A DNA stretch of 64,000 bases from Aureitalea sp. L0-47 (GTDB lineage Bacteria > Bacteroidota > Bacteroidia > Flavobacteriales > Flavobacteriaceae), in the NCBI RefSeq assembly GCF_026126405.1, contig NZ_JAFMTQ010000001.1, positions 382,610-446,609 of the forward strand, read 5' to 3'. Of this stretch, positions 26,984-34,879 are shown piece after piece. Numbering within the stretch: the first letter of the stretch is position 1; every line of letters starts with the position of its first letter. The position numbers and the translations under genes are program-made. The notes under the pieces were generated by a model. The model was not told the origin of the DNA. It saw nothing but the letters and a program-made list of their open reading frames with translations, and made no database searches.

Positions 26984-27367
26984 ATGATTCGTGTTAATGC
27001 CTCAGAACATCATGATTTCCGCGAAATTATGTTTTATGGGAATCGAGAAGATTATGATCAATTTCTAAATAAGGTTTTTGTAAAGGAATATTTAATTGAA
27101 TTGGATACTAAAGAAGAAGAGTTTTTTCCGATTTGTTTTGATTTCCTCCACATAATGATCGATGAGACAAATCCAAATAGAAAATTAAACTTTAATATTT
27201 GTTTAAAAACTTTGGAAATCCAGTGTGGAATCAATATGATACGACTGTTCCTGGAATCCGTTAAAAATCTGACAACACTCACGAATACGCATTTCGTTAT
27301 GGATATTTACGGGAATGATGAACTTATCGAACAAGAAAACTTGACGATATATTTACATATTGATTAA
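26984..27367 (+). CDS. Presumed immunity protein for the Rhs toxin
   Basis: A 127-residue, acidic, soluble protein starts 15 bases after the toxin gene. It has no signal peptide, so it would act in the cytoplasm, which suggests a cytoplasmic toxin target. No family is recognised. The gene is visibly richer in A and T than the RHS core, as usual for a swapped toxin-immunity module. The assignment rests on position, size and composition. Confidence 0.72.
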   Translation: MIRVNASEHHDFREIMFYGNREDYDQFLNKVFVKEYLIELDTKEEEFFPICFDFLHIMIDETNPNRKLNFNICLKTLEIQCGINMIRLFLESVKNLTTLTNTHFVMDIYGNDELIEQENLTIYLHID

Positions 27368-27518
27368 AGTTGAAAAGTTATTTTATGAATATTCAACAAA
27401 TTCCTTATCCAGGCAACGAAGACAAACACGAAATGGGATCTGTTAAAGTTTTATAGATACAAATTCTCAAATCGTTCTAATTACGCATCCACGAGAGCTA
27501 CTTGTCCTAAAGAATGTA

Positions 27519-28337
27519 TCACTTACCCTCTTTGTATTTTATAAAAAAAGGTCTTTGATTGATTAATTTTGGCGGTGGAGGCACAAAGAATCCACCACTT
27601 CCAGGTGCATGCGAATTAAAGTGCCTGGAGTTTGGTTTAGGATATGTTTTATCTCCTCTTTTTACATTATCCAAAAAACGAATATCATTTGATACTGTAG
27701 GACGACTATTGCTTCCCCTGTCCGCATTGAACTTACGAGAACCTCCACTCAGGATCTGGCCTGCTGATGACGCCAGTTCGGCCCAGCCTATCGCGTTACT
27801 ATGACTGCGACCCATAAGTCTGAGGACACCATAGACCGGAGCACCTATGACCACTCCTTCACTTTGCAGTGGTGGCCCGGCTTTAAAATAACCCCATTGA
27901 GCGCGCCTTGCCAAATCTTCCCTCGTTCCAACCAAACCAGTCTTATTGTCGGTATGAATTACTTCATTAGCATCGAATGTATTGAATTCTAGTCTTCCGA
28001 TACCAAGAGAGCGGGTACCTTCTGATGGTCGTCTAAAAAACCGATGAGCAGATAATTGGCCAAATTGCCTCACATAGCCTGTCCATGCTAATTGATGTCT
28101 GTCGTCTATTGAAAGTTCCTGTCCAAACACTCTTTCAATTCGAGACCATTTAAGTAGTTTTCTCTTTTCGTCTTCGCTGAAATAAAATTCCCAGCCCGAA
28201 GCACCTAGATACGCCTTATTTGGATCTTTCCCCTCGGCTATAGCATTCCAAACTTCCTTTGCAAAAAGGGAATGACGTTTAGCTAATGGAATACTTGTTC
28301 CTTTTTCGTGTTCATATTTACTTAAATTATCCGGCAT
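27519..28337 (-). CDS. Unrecognised 272-residue protein behind the tssH-B-C operon
   Basis: No family is recognised. The product lacks a signal peptide. An Arg-rich N-terminal half (KAYLGASGWEFYFSEDEKRK, then HRFFRRPSEGTRS) is followed by a Gly/Ala-rich moderately hydrophobic stretch (GVVIGAPVYGVLRLMG) and a proline/glycine-rich tail (SGGFFVPPPPKL). It is 30 bases downstream of the 242-residue gene and convergent with the Rhs immunity gene. Location inside the T6SS locus suggests an accessory or cargo role; no catalytic motif supports this further. Confidence 0.65.
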   Translation of the reverse strand: MPDNLSKYEHEKGTSIPLAKRHSLFAKEVWNAIAEGKDPNKAYLGASGWEFYFSEDEKRKLLKWSRIERVFGQELSIDDRHQLAWTGYVRQFGQLSAHRFFRRPSEGTRSLGIGRLEFNTFDANEVIHTDNKTGLVGTREDLARRAQWGYFKAGPPLQSEGVVIGAPVYGVLRLMGRSHSNAIGWAELASSAGQILSGGSRKFNADRGSNSRPTVSNDIRFLDNVKRGDKTYPKPNSRHFNSHAPGSGGFFVPPPPKLINQRPFFIKYKEGK

Positions 28338-28367
28338 ACAATCGTGTATATTTAATTCTAGAAATAG

Positions 28368-29096
28368 TTACCACTGATACTCCAACTTAAATGTCGTATT
28401 CATTTTCAGCTCATTGGGAACCGTTGTAACCATGGCGTTGCCAAAGGATTTTATATCACCCATATCAAGGTATCTGGGATTTGGATCGCCAAAACGAATA
28501 CTCCTTAAATCCGTAAGTGAGCGAGTATACTCTAATCGGACGCTCAGGTTTTCTCCCTTCCATAGGTCCACTCTACCGCCAATTTTTTTATACTTATTAC
28601 TGGAGTGTGGGAGTATAGGATGTAATCTGTCGAGTGTCCAGCCCAGTGAATACCACTTTTTATACGCCTTACCTACAACTTTATCTGTCCACAATAGGTC
28701 ATCTCCTATGTGTTGTCCAAGATCCGGATTATAATATGGTATCCTATTAAAACCAATTGCCCGGAATGCGGTGTCATCCAGGTGAATATTGCATTTTAAT
28801 TCTTTAGAAGCAATTTGACAATGAAGACTCTTATCCGGCCAAACTCCTTTTTCTCTGTACCCCCTGCCATTCGTTGCCGCTGAAGCAACTGCATCACAAA
28901 GATTCCGTTTGTCATCCAGTATAAATGCACCTGTAGCAAGAAGTGCATTTTCTAATTTTTTACTGTCTTTGGGGAAAAAGTCGAATCCTTGTCCTAGATT
29001 ATCACCTATTCGTTTAAAACTGTCTACATGAGAGTAAATATCTATATCATATCTACTCTTAAATCTATCAGCAATGATTTTTTTAATTCCGGCCAT
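28368..29096 (-). CDS. Unrecognised 242-residue protein after tssC
   Basis: No family is recognised. The soluble product has no signal peptide. It carries a His/Cys/Asp-rich middle (HCQIASKELKCNIHLDDT, then YYNPDLGQHIGDDLLW) that could hold a metal or a catalytic site, and a C-terminal half rich in beta strands. It starts 54 bases past the tssC stop on the same strand and probably shares its transcript. It may be cargo, or a partner of the next gene; both are inference. Confidence 0.68.
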   Translation of the reverse strand: MAGIKKIIADRFKSRYDIDIYSHVDSFKRIGDNLGQGFDFFPKDSKKLENALLATGAFILDDKRNLCDAVASAATNGRGYREKGVWPDKSLHCQIASKELKCNIHLDDTAFRAIGFNRIPYYNPDLGQHIGDDLLWTDKVVGKAYKKWYSLGWTLDRLHPILPHSSNKYKKIGGRVDLWKGENLSVRLEYTRSLTDLRSIRFGDPNPRYLDMGDIKSFGNAMVTTVPNELKMNTTFKLEYQW

Positions 29097-29150
29097 CTAA
29101 TTGTACTCAAAATTAGATGGAACGTTCGAGATCATTAAATTTCCATCTTC

Positions 29151-30503
29151 TTACTGCTGCTCGTACTCGGCGTCCCATTCGTTACCGTCGTCTCCTTTTT
29201 GCCCATCCATCTTAATCATGAAGTTCTTGGCAGGGAAATACGGTTTCATATGTACATCCAGGTAAACGCGATCCTTTTGGTTCGGGTCCTGTTCAAATCG
29301 CTTGATGCTGAAATCTTCGATCAGCTTGTCCGGACCGGTTATACCGTCCAGGAACTTCACGATCTGCCCCATAAGTTCCTTACGAGTCCTCGCATTAAAG
29401 TTCTCGAAAGCCCTTCGGTTAAGGAAGTCCATCAATACTTTGGTGATATAGTCGAACACACGTACAACCGAGTAGGTTTGTAATCCTAAGTTGTCCCCAT
29501 TAAATAAGGTCTTGGCAGAGAATGCCATTACCTTACCGTATTCGTTCACCATAGGAACTAAACCAAGTTTTTCGATTTGCGCGATATCACTTTTCTTAAG
29601 GTCGAAGCGTACTCCGTCCACCTCGTTCATCCCACCAAATTTCTTACCGGCGGTTACCTGAGACATAAGCGTCTTGTAGATCTTTCCGGCAAGTGCTCCG
29701 GAAGGAGGTACGAACAGGTCTTCTTCTTCACCTACTTCATCGTGTTTACCGCGACCTACTAACCAGTTGCAGGACATGATCACATTAGAGCGGTATTTAT
29801 CTCCTCCTGTTAGATTGGCGGCTTCAAACATTTCCATAACGTCATCCGGTTCGTCCAAGTGTTCAAAATCGGTTACCAACATTACCTTGTTCTCATGAGC
29901 GATCTTCGCCCATTTCTCGACTACCTTATTCGACCCCAGGTATCCCGGGATCACAAGCAGACCATAATTTTCTCTTAGGTCCAGGCGATCAAAAGTAGAA
30001 ACGAGTTCCTCATTTACAGCATCGATGAATCGGGTATTATCCAAATCTTTCATCTGCTCAAGATCGGCGTTCATGATCGAAATATTCTTGAGTTTATCCG
30101 ATTCAGAATTCTTATAGAATAAAGCGACAGATCTATAAGAACGTTCCAATTCGCGCGTGGCATCAATGGCCTTACCAAGATTCTTGGTAAGCGATTCGGC
30201 TGCTTGGGCAGATCGTTTTTCGGATTCCTCTATCATTTCAGTAAGGTCATCAGAACTCGACAACACATTCGACCAAATTTCCAATACTTGTTTCAAAGTC
30301 TCGCGATCTTCCTTTTTCGAGGATTCTGTAAGGAAAATTCTTTTCCTGGCTTTTCGCTCCGGGTTCATATTCTGAACTCCATCTACACAAGCCTCCAATA
30401 AATCAAAGCCTCCAAATTTTACAAGTTTATCACTACTCTCTTGTAAAAATTGAGCAGGGTTCTCAACAGGTGAGAACTGCTGTTGTTGTTTTGCTGCAGC
30501 CAT
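29151..30503 (-). CDS. tssC: T6SS sheath large subunit TssC
   Basis: The 450-residue product begins with a Gln/Ala-rich lead (AAAKQQQQF) and matches the Bacteroidota TssC family: FGGFDLLEACVDGV, GLLVIPGYLGSNKVVEKWAKIA, ISNCNWLVGRGKHDEVGEEEDLFVPPSGA-like block, and a C-terminal NARTRKELMGQIVKFLD with a final beta strand. It forms the contractile sheath with TssB. It starts 2 bases after the tssB stop, implying coupled translation. Confidence 0.93.
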   Translation of the reverse strand: MAAAKQQQQFSPVENPAQFLQESSDKLVKFGGFDLLEACVDGVQNMNPERKARKRIFLTESSKKEDRETLKQVLEIWSNVLSSSDDLTEMIEESEKRSAQAAESLTKNLGKAIDATRELERSYRSVALFYKNSESDKLKNISIMNADLEQMKDLDNTRFIDAVNEELVSTFDRLDLRENYGLLVIPGYLGSNKVVEKWAKIAHENKVMLVTDFEHLDEPDDVMEMFEAANLTGGDKYRSNVIMSCNWLVGRGKHDEVGEEEDLFVPPSGALAGKIYKTLMSQVTAGKKFGGMNEVDGVRFDLKKSDIAQIEKLGLVPMVNEYGKVMAFSAKTLFNGDNLGLQTYSVVRVFDYITKVLMDFLNRRAFENFNARTRKELMGQIVKFLDGITGPDKLIEDFSIKRFEQDPNQKDRVYLDVHMKPYFPAKNFMIKMDGQKGDDGNEWDAEYEQQ

Positions 30504-30505
30504 AT

Positions 30506-30955
30506 TTATTTGTTTTCTTCAATTTCGGTTAATAATGCTCGTATCGAGTCAAGTAAAGCCTGCTTTGCTTCCGGATCGGCCAGGGCAGTCTTCAATATTT
30601 TATTTGTTTTCAGTTGTTTTACAACCTTTACATACTGATCTTTTTCAGTATCCAACCCTTTGAGGTAGTCGCTTTGGCGGGTAATTCCCTTGGCGCCAAA
30701 GTCACCCAGATTATTAAATCTCAAAGTTTCTTTTGAACTTGTGCCTTCGCTGTCTTCAAAATCTACTTCCACCTCGGGCTGGTAATGTTCAAACACTTCT
30801 TCCACGGTTTGCAAACCACCCTGGATCACTGGTTTGATAGCGGGATCCTGTGTTAATTTTTCTACTAGTAAGGTTCTGTTCTGAGGTATTTCCTGAATCG
30901 CCTCATTGGCATCCGATTTAACTTCGGTACCACCAATTCCATATGTGTCGCTCAT
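30506..30955 (-). CDS. tssB: T6SS sheath small subunit TssB
   Basis: The 149-residue product has the TssB pattern: a beta strand region (EVEVDFEDSEG, TLRFNNLGDFGAKGI) followed by a C-terminal helix pair with DQYVKVVKQLKTNKILKTAL. The leading 20 residues are disordered and polar. It makes the sheath with TssC. It is 47 bases downstream of tssH. Confidence 0.93.
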   Translation of the reverse strand: MSDTYGIGGTEVKSDANEAIQEIPQNRTLLVEKLTQDPAIKPVIQGGLQTVEEVFEHYQPEVEVDFEDSEGTSSKETLRFNNLGDFGAKGITRQSDYLKGLDTEKDQYVKVVKQLKTNKILKTALADPEAKQALLDSIRALLTEIEENK

Positions 30956-31002
30956 AATGTTGCTTATTTAAGTTAAATATATTGAAATTTTTGGCTTTAT
31001 GG

Positions 31003-33483
31003 TTAGTTATTGCTAATGTTCCACATTAATTCTTTCTTCTTATCCAACTTCAATTTAATATTGGCCCCCTTCGTTAACTCACCGGAGATAAGCATTTTTG
31101 AAAGCGGTGATCTAAGATCACTTCGAATTACACCTCTTAGCGGACGCGCACCATATTTGGGTGTAAATCCTTTCAACGCGAGATAATCTACTACTTCATC
31201 AGTCATTTCCAGGGAAATATCCTGCTTGTCAAGTGCCTTGTAGAGGTCTTTAAGCTGTATTTTGAAAATCTTAGAAATATTCTCAACTGTGATTGGTGAG
31301 AATGGAATGATTTCGGTGAGTCTTCCCAGGAATTCCGGCCTGAAATGTTTCCCCATCATTTCCAAAAGATCACTCGATTTTGGAATTTCACCCTCTCCGA
31401 AAGTGTCCACAATAAATTGACTCCCGATATTAGAGGTGAACAGGATTAGTGCATTGGAAAAATCACCTTCCTTACCCAAACGGTCGTGTAATTTCCCTTC
31501 ATCCAGAATCTGGAGGAAGATATCGAATACTGATGGGTGTGCTTTTTCGATCTCGTCGAAGAGGACTATAGAATAAGGTTTCTGCCGTATTTTGTTCACC
31601 AATAGACCGCCTTCTTCGTAGCCCACATATCCGGGAGGAGCACCATACAATAAGGCCGCAGAATGTTCTTCCTTGAACTCAGACATGTCGAAACGAATAA
31701 TTGCCGTTTCCGTTTGAAAAAGGAATTCGGCCAGGGCTTTGGCTAATTCGGTCTTACCAGTTCCCGTTGGGCCTGAAAAGAAGAAAGATCCAATTGGAAG
31801 CCCCGGTTTACTCAATCCGGATCTTGATTCCAATACTGCTTCCGTAATTATCTTGCAGGCATGATCCTGGCCTATTACCCGTTTCTTTAATGTCTCCTCC
31901 ATATTGAGGAGTCGCTCTTTTTCGTCCGATTGTAATTTTCCTGTAGGAATACCTGTCTTATTTGCAATTGTGGACGCAATATCATTTTTACTAATACTGT
32001 TCTTTTCCTTTTCGGCTATAACTTTCAAATTGTCTAGCACGCTGTGAAGGGCTTTAAATCCCTTTTTTGGATCTGATATATTCTCGAAATGATCTTCCTC
32101 TCCAAGCTCTGTGAACAACAGGTAACTCAGCTTATCCTTCATTTGAGAATACATCCAGTTTTGTTCCGCAAGTATGTACTCCGTCTCAAGCTTTTGTTTT
32201 TTGAGCTCATCCAGTCTACTCTTCAGTTCCATGATCTCCGATACAGAGGTTTCTTTCATAAAATTAGCAGCCGACATGGTCCTGTCTATAAGGTCAAGAG
32301 CCGAATCCGGTAACGCACGCTCCTTATTGTAACGTTTGGCCAGACGGATTGCCTCCGAAATGGTTTCTGGATCAATTTCCAGTTCGTGGTGATCCGTATA
32401 ATAGTTCACGTTATTTTTGATCATCCGCAAGGCTTCTTCTTCGGAAGGTTCATTCAGTCGAACGATCTCAAACTGCCTCGATAATCCCTCATCACTTTCT
32501 ATATGTTTTCTGTACGCATCATTGGTGGCCGTCCCAATAACAGTCAATTCACCTTTCACCAGTTCCGATTTCAGAATATTCGCCAACCCCTGGTTACCGG
32601 AATTTTTATCGGTAAGGTTCTTTAATTCATCTATGAGAAGAATCGGCTTGTTTAGTTTCTTTATCTGGGTAAATACTTTTTTAAACCGGTCTTCGATCTC
32701 ACCCTTATATCCGGCACCTGATACCAGATCGATAAAATCCAGTTCGAACACACGAGCATCTTTCAGGTGTTGTGGAATGGTGTCACTGATCGCCGCATAG
32801 GCAAGGGCATTCATCATCACCGTTTTTCCTACTCCGGGATCTCCCAGTATCAATACATTTGGTTTGGATCTCCTGCCCAGGATCTCAGTGATCATTTTTA
32901 TTTCTGAATCCCTTCCGGATATCTTTTCAAGCGTTTCGTTTTGAGCTTCTGCTGTTTTGTCAATACAATACTGTACTGTGGAAGCCAGCGTTGTGGAGGA
33001 GCCATTGGAACTGGTTGCTGTAACTCCATTCGACTGTGCCGCACCAGCTTCCCCACCGAAATGATTCATTAATTCTGAAGGGGTAAGAGGAAAAGTTTTT
33101 AATTGCTCAAAGGAAAATCCAACTCCAGGAGTACACAAAGCGGTTAGCAGGCATTCAGGACTCACTTCTTCAAGGCCCATTTTCAGCTTGATATTATCGG
33201 CTTCATAGAATGCGGCATCGACAAAAGAGTCACCACTGGGGTTTTCAGGAATTTTAGCCGTTTTTGGCATTGATTCGAGCCGTACCTCGCTCCATTCTTC
33301 TACATAATAACCATCCTGGCCGATATTGTTTATGAATTTCAGCATACCTACATCTTTGTGCAATAATGCTTTCAACATGTGCGCTGCAGAGTATTCTGAA
33401 TGAGCATATTCCTTTGCAATTGCCTGCGCAATATGCACAGCTTGCTTTAGGGAATCGGATAGCGTATAGTCTGCCATATTCAT
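31003..33483 (-). CDS. tssH: T6SS sheath-recycling ATPase TssH (ClpV)
   Basis: The 826-residue AAA+ product has a Clp N domain (about 1-140), first Walker A GDPGVGKT at 214-221, Walker B LLIDE at about 282-286, a middle coiled coil (about 405-450), second Walker A GPTGTGKT at 571-578 with LFDEIEKAHP, and a C-terminal D2-small domain. It disassembles contracted TssB-TssC sheath. The real start could be the third codon (MADYTLSDS). First gene of the operon with tssB and tssC. ClpB is excluded by location and the T6SS-like N domain. Confidence 0.93.
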   Translation of the reverse strand: MNMADYTLSDSLKQAVHIAQAIAKEYAHSEYSAAHMLKALLHKDVGMLKFINNIGQDGYYVEEWSEVRLESMPKTAKIPENPSGDSFVDAAFYEADNIKLKMGLEEVSPECLLTALCTPGVGFSFEQLKTFPLTPSELMNHFGGEAGAAQSNGVTATSSNGSSTTLASTVQYCIDKTAEAQNETLEKISGRDSEIKMITEILGRRSKPNVLILGDPGVGKTVMMNALAYAAISDTIPQHLKDARVFELDFIDLVSGAGYKGEIEDRFKKVFTQIKKLNKPILLIDELKNLTDKNSGNQGLANILKSELVKGELTVIGTATNDAYRKHIESDEGLSRQFEIVRLNEPSEEEALRMIKNNVNYYTDHHELEIDPETISEAIRLAKRYNKERALPDSALDLIDRTMSAANFMKETSVSEIMELKSRLDELKKQKLETEYILAEQNWMYSQMKDKLSYLLFTELGEEDHFENISDPKKGFKALHSVLDNLKVIAEKEKNSISKNDIASTIANKTGIPTGKLQSDEKERLLNMEETLKKRVIGQDHACKIITEAVLESRSGLSKPGLPIGSFFFSGPTGTGKTELAKALAEFLFQTETAIIRFDMSEFKEEHSAALLYGAPPGYVGYEEGGLLVNKIRQKPYSIVLFDEIEKAHPSVFDIFLQILDEGKLHDRLGKEGDFSNALILFTSNIGSQFIVDTFGEGEIPKSSDLLEMMGKHFRPEFLGRLTEIIPFSPITVENISKIFKIQLKDLYKALDKQDISLEMTDEVVDYLALKGFTPKYGARPLRGVIRSDLRSPLSKMLISGELTKGANIKLKLDKKKELMWNISNN

Positions 33484-33792
33484 CGGACTTGGTTAGTGTA
33501 AAACAAAATATTGAATTGGGGAGAAAATTAAAGTTACAATAAATCAACATTTCGTCAAAACTAATCGTTAAGCGGCTAAAAAATGGGATGAAGTGAGCAT
33601 TCTCCTACAAAATCGCTCATTAAATCGCTGATTTAGTTCCATTTATCGTTGGTCATTGCAAATATCTCCTTCAGACCTTGTTGGCTGATTAACAAAAAAA
33701 CCCTGCTTTTCGGCAGGGTTCTGTAATGCCAGGAGAAAAAATCTCCCAGAGCAGATTGTTACTTTAAAGATACAACAATTTGATTAACCAAT
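33484..33792. other. Intergenic region upstream of tssH
   Basis: These 309 bases hold a terminator for the neighbouring secreted protein gene (33699-33720) and must contain the tssH promoter. I see no gene, no clear TAnnTTTG match facing tssH and no repeat. Confidence 0.5.
33694..33720 (-). terminator. Rho-independent terminator
   Basis: An 8-bp stem (AACCCTGC / GCAGGGTT) with a 6-base loop is followed on the minus strand by a run of seven T. It ends the transcript of the coiled-coil protein gene at 33793. Confidence 0.88.
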
Positions 33793-34563
33793 TTAATTGC
33801 AATCTGCAAGGACCATGATTAGCTGATCTGCCATATCTCTCGCTTTTTGCGTATAATAGGCTTTAGTAGCATTAATGGACTCTACTTCCAATTCTTCGAG
33901 GGTTCGGCTGTAATTTTCAGATACAGGTTCTGAATTTCCACAATCCATAATACGGATAAACCTGTTGATCACATTTTCCAGTTCCAGCAGGTTGGTCTCA
34001 GCTTCAAATTTTATCTTTTTCTGTTCAGCCAGTTTGATCTCTTTTTCTCTGTTGATCTTGGCTTGTAGTTCCTTTTGCGCTTTTAATTGAGCCTCCAGGG
34101 CCTTTTGTTTCTTCAGAAGTGCCTGTTGCTGCGCCAAAAGCTCTTGCTCCTGTGTAATAAGATTGTTTTCATCCACTACAAGGTCGTAAGTGGGATCGGG
34201 TTCATTACACAAATCGAGTGAGATCAGTATAGCTTTTGTACTGGTAAGAGCGGATTTTACATAATACCGCGAAACTTCGAACTTCTCTTTTTCGAGTGAC
34301 TTTTTCAGATATTCCAAAACATCATAACTTGAGTTGTTCGCTTCGGTGCATGCGCATTTCTCTGTGTCCATGTACACTTTTTCCATGGCTTCAATGGCCC
34401 GCCTACTGTATTGTTTCAGGTGTTCAATGTTGTTTGCCTGAAGCGCTTTTTCAGTATGCTCCAGGGCATAAGTAGCGTCCTGATAGGCCGTACCACATTG
34501 ATCCGAGGCCCGAGCCGAAACCACCAGACTTAGGAGAAAAACGAGCATAGTAATTTTTTTCAT
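33793..34563 (-). CDS. Secreted coiled-coil protein of unknown function
   Basis: The start was set at the second Met (MKKITMLVFLLSLVVSARA), giving a clear signal peptide and 256 residues; an extra MN precedes it in frame. Several Cys residues (DQCGTAY, EKCACTE, LDLCNEP, MDCGN, LADCN) and a long Gln/Lys coiled coil (about 140-190) are visible. No family is recognised. It has its own terminator and stands apart from the T6SS operon downstream. Confidence 0.75.
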   Translation of the reverse strand: MKKITMLVFLLSLVVSARASDQCGTAYQDATYALEHTEKALQANNIEHLKQYSRRAIEAMEKVYMDTEKCACTEANNSSYDVLEYLKKSLEKEKFEVSRYYVKSALTSTKAILISLDLCNEPDPTYDLVVDENNLITQEQELLAQQQALLKKQKALEAQLKAQKELQAKINREKEIKLAEQKKIKFEAETNLLELENVINRFIRIMDCGNSEPVSENYSRTLEELEVESINATKAYYTQKARDMADQLIMVLADCN

Positions 34564-34879
34564 ATTCACGTAATTTAATTGGGAGTGAAAATGTCTTCAT
34601 AAAATCGATAAAAAGCAAAATAAATCGATGAAATACACAATAATTAACATTTACACCACCTTCATTTCTTAAAACTATATCTGAAACAGTTGATAAAGAA
34701 GACAATAGGCCATGGCTGGAAATCATTGGAGTATCGGTAACGGTTCAACAGGGAGTATGAAACACGGTTCATTTTGGTGGGTAATACAGATAATGTGTAA
34801 CATAAAACACTACCTTTCGTCTATAAAGCGCAGCTAGGTAAGATCTTAGATGCATCGAACAACTTCTAACTGATACCGT
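34564..34879. other. Intergenic region between divergent genes
   Basis: About 316 bases between a minus-strand gene and the outer-membrane receptor gene. Promoters for both should lie here. I see no convincing gene; a 41-codon frame from ATG 34712 is unsupported. No repeats stand out. Confidence 0.4.

Noticed and set aside
27385-27456. A 23-codon frame after the immunity gene (MNIQQIPYPG start)
   Set aside because: Too short and without matches; could be a scrap of an older toxin-immunity module, but nothing in the sequence shows it.
31003-33483. Assignment as the general chaperone ClpB
   Set aside because: Direct linkage to tssB and tssC and the divergent N-terminal domain favour TssH.
34712-34837. 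A 41-codon frame in the gap before the receptor gene
   Set aside because: No signal peptide, domain or clear promoter; gap composition gives such frames by chance.
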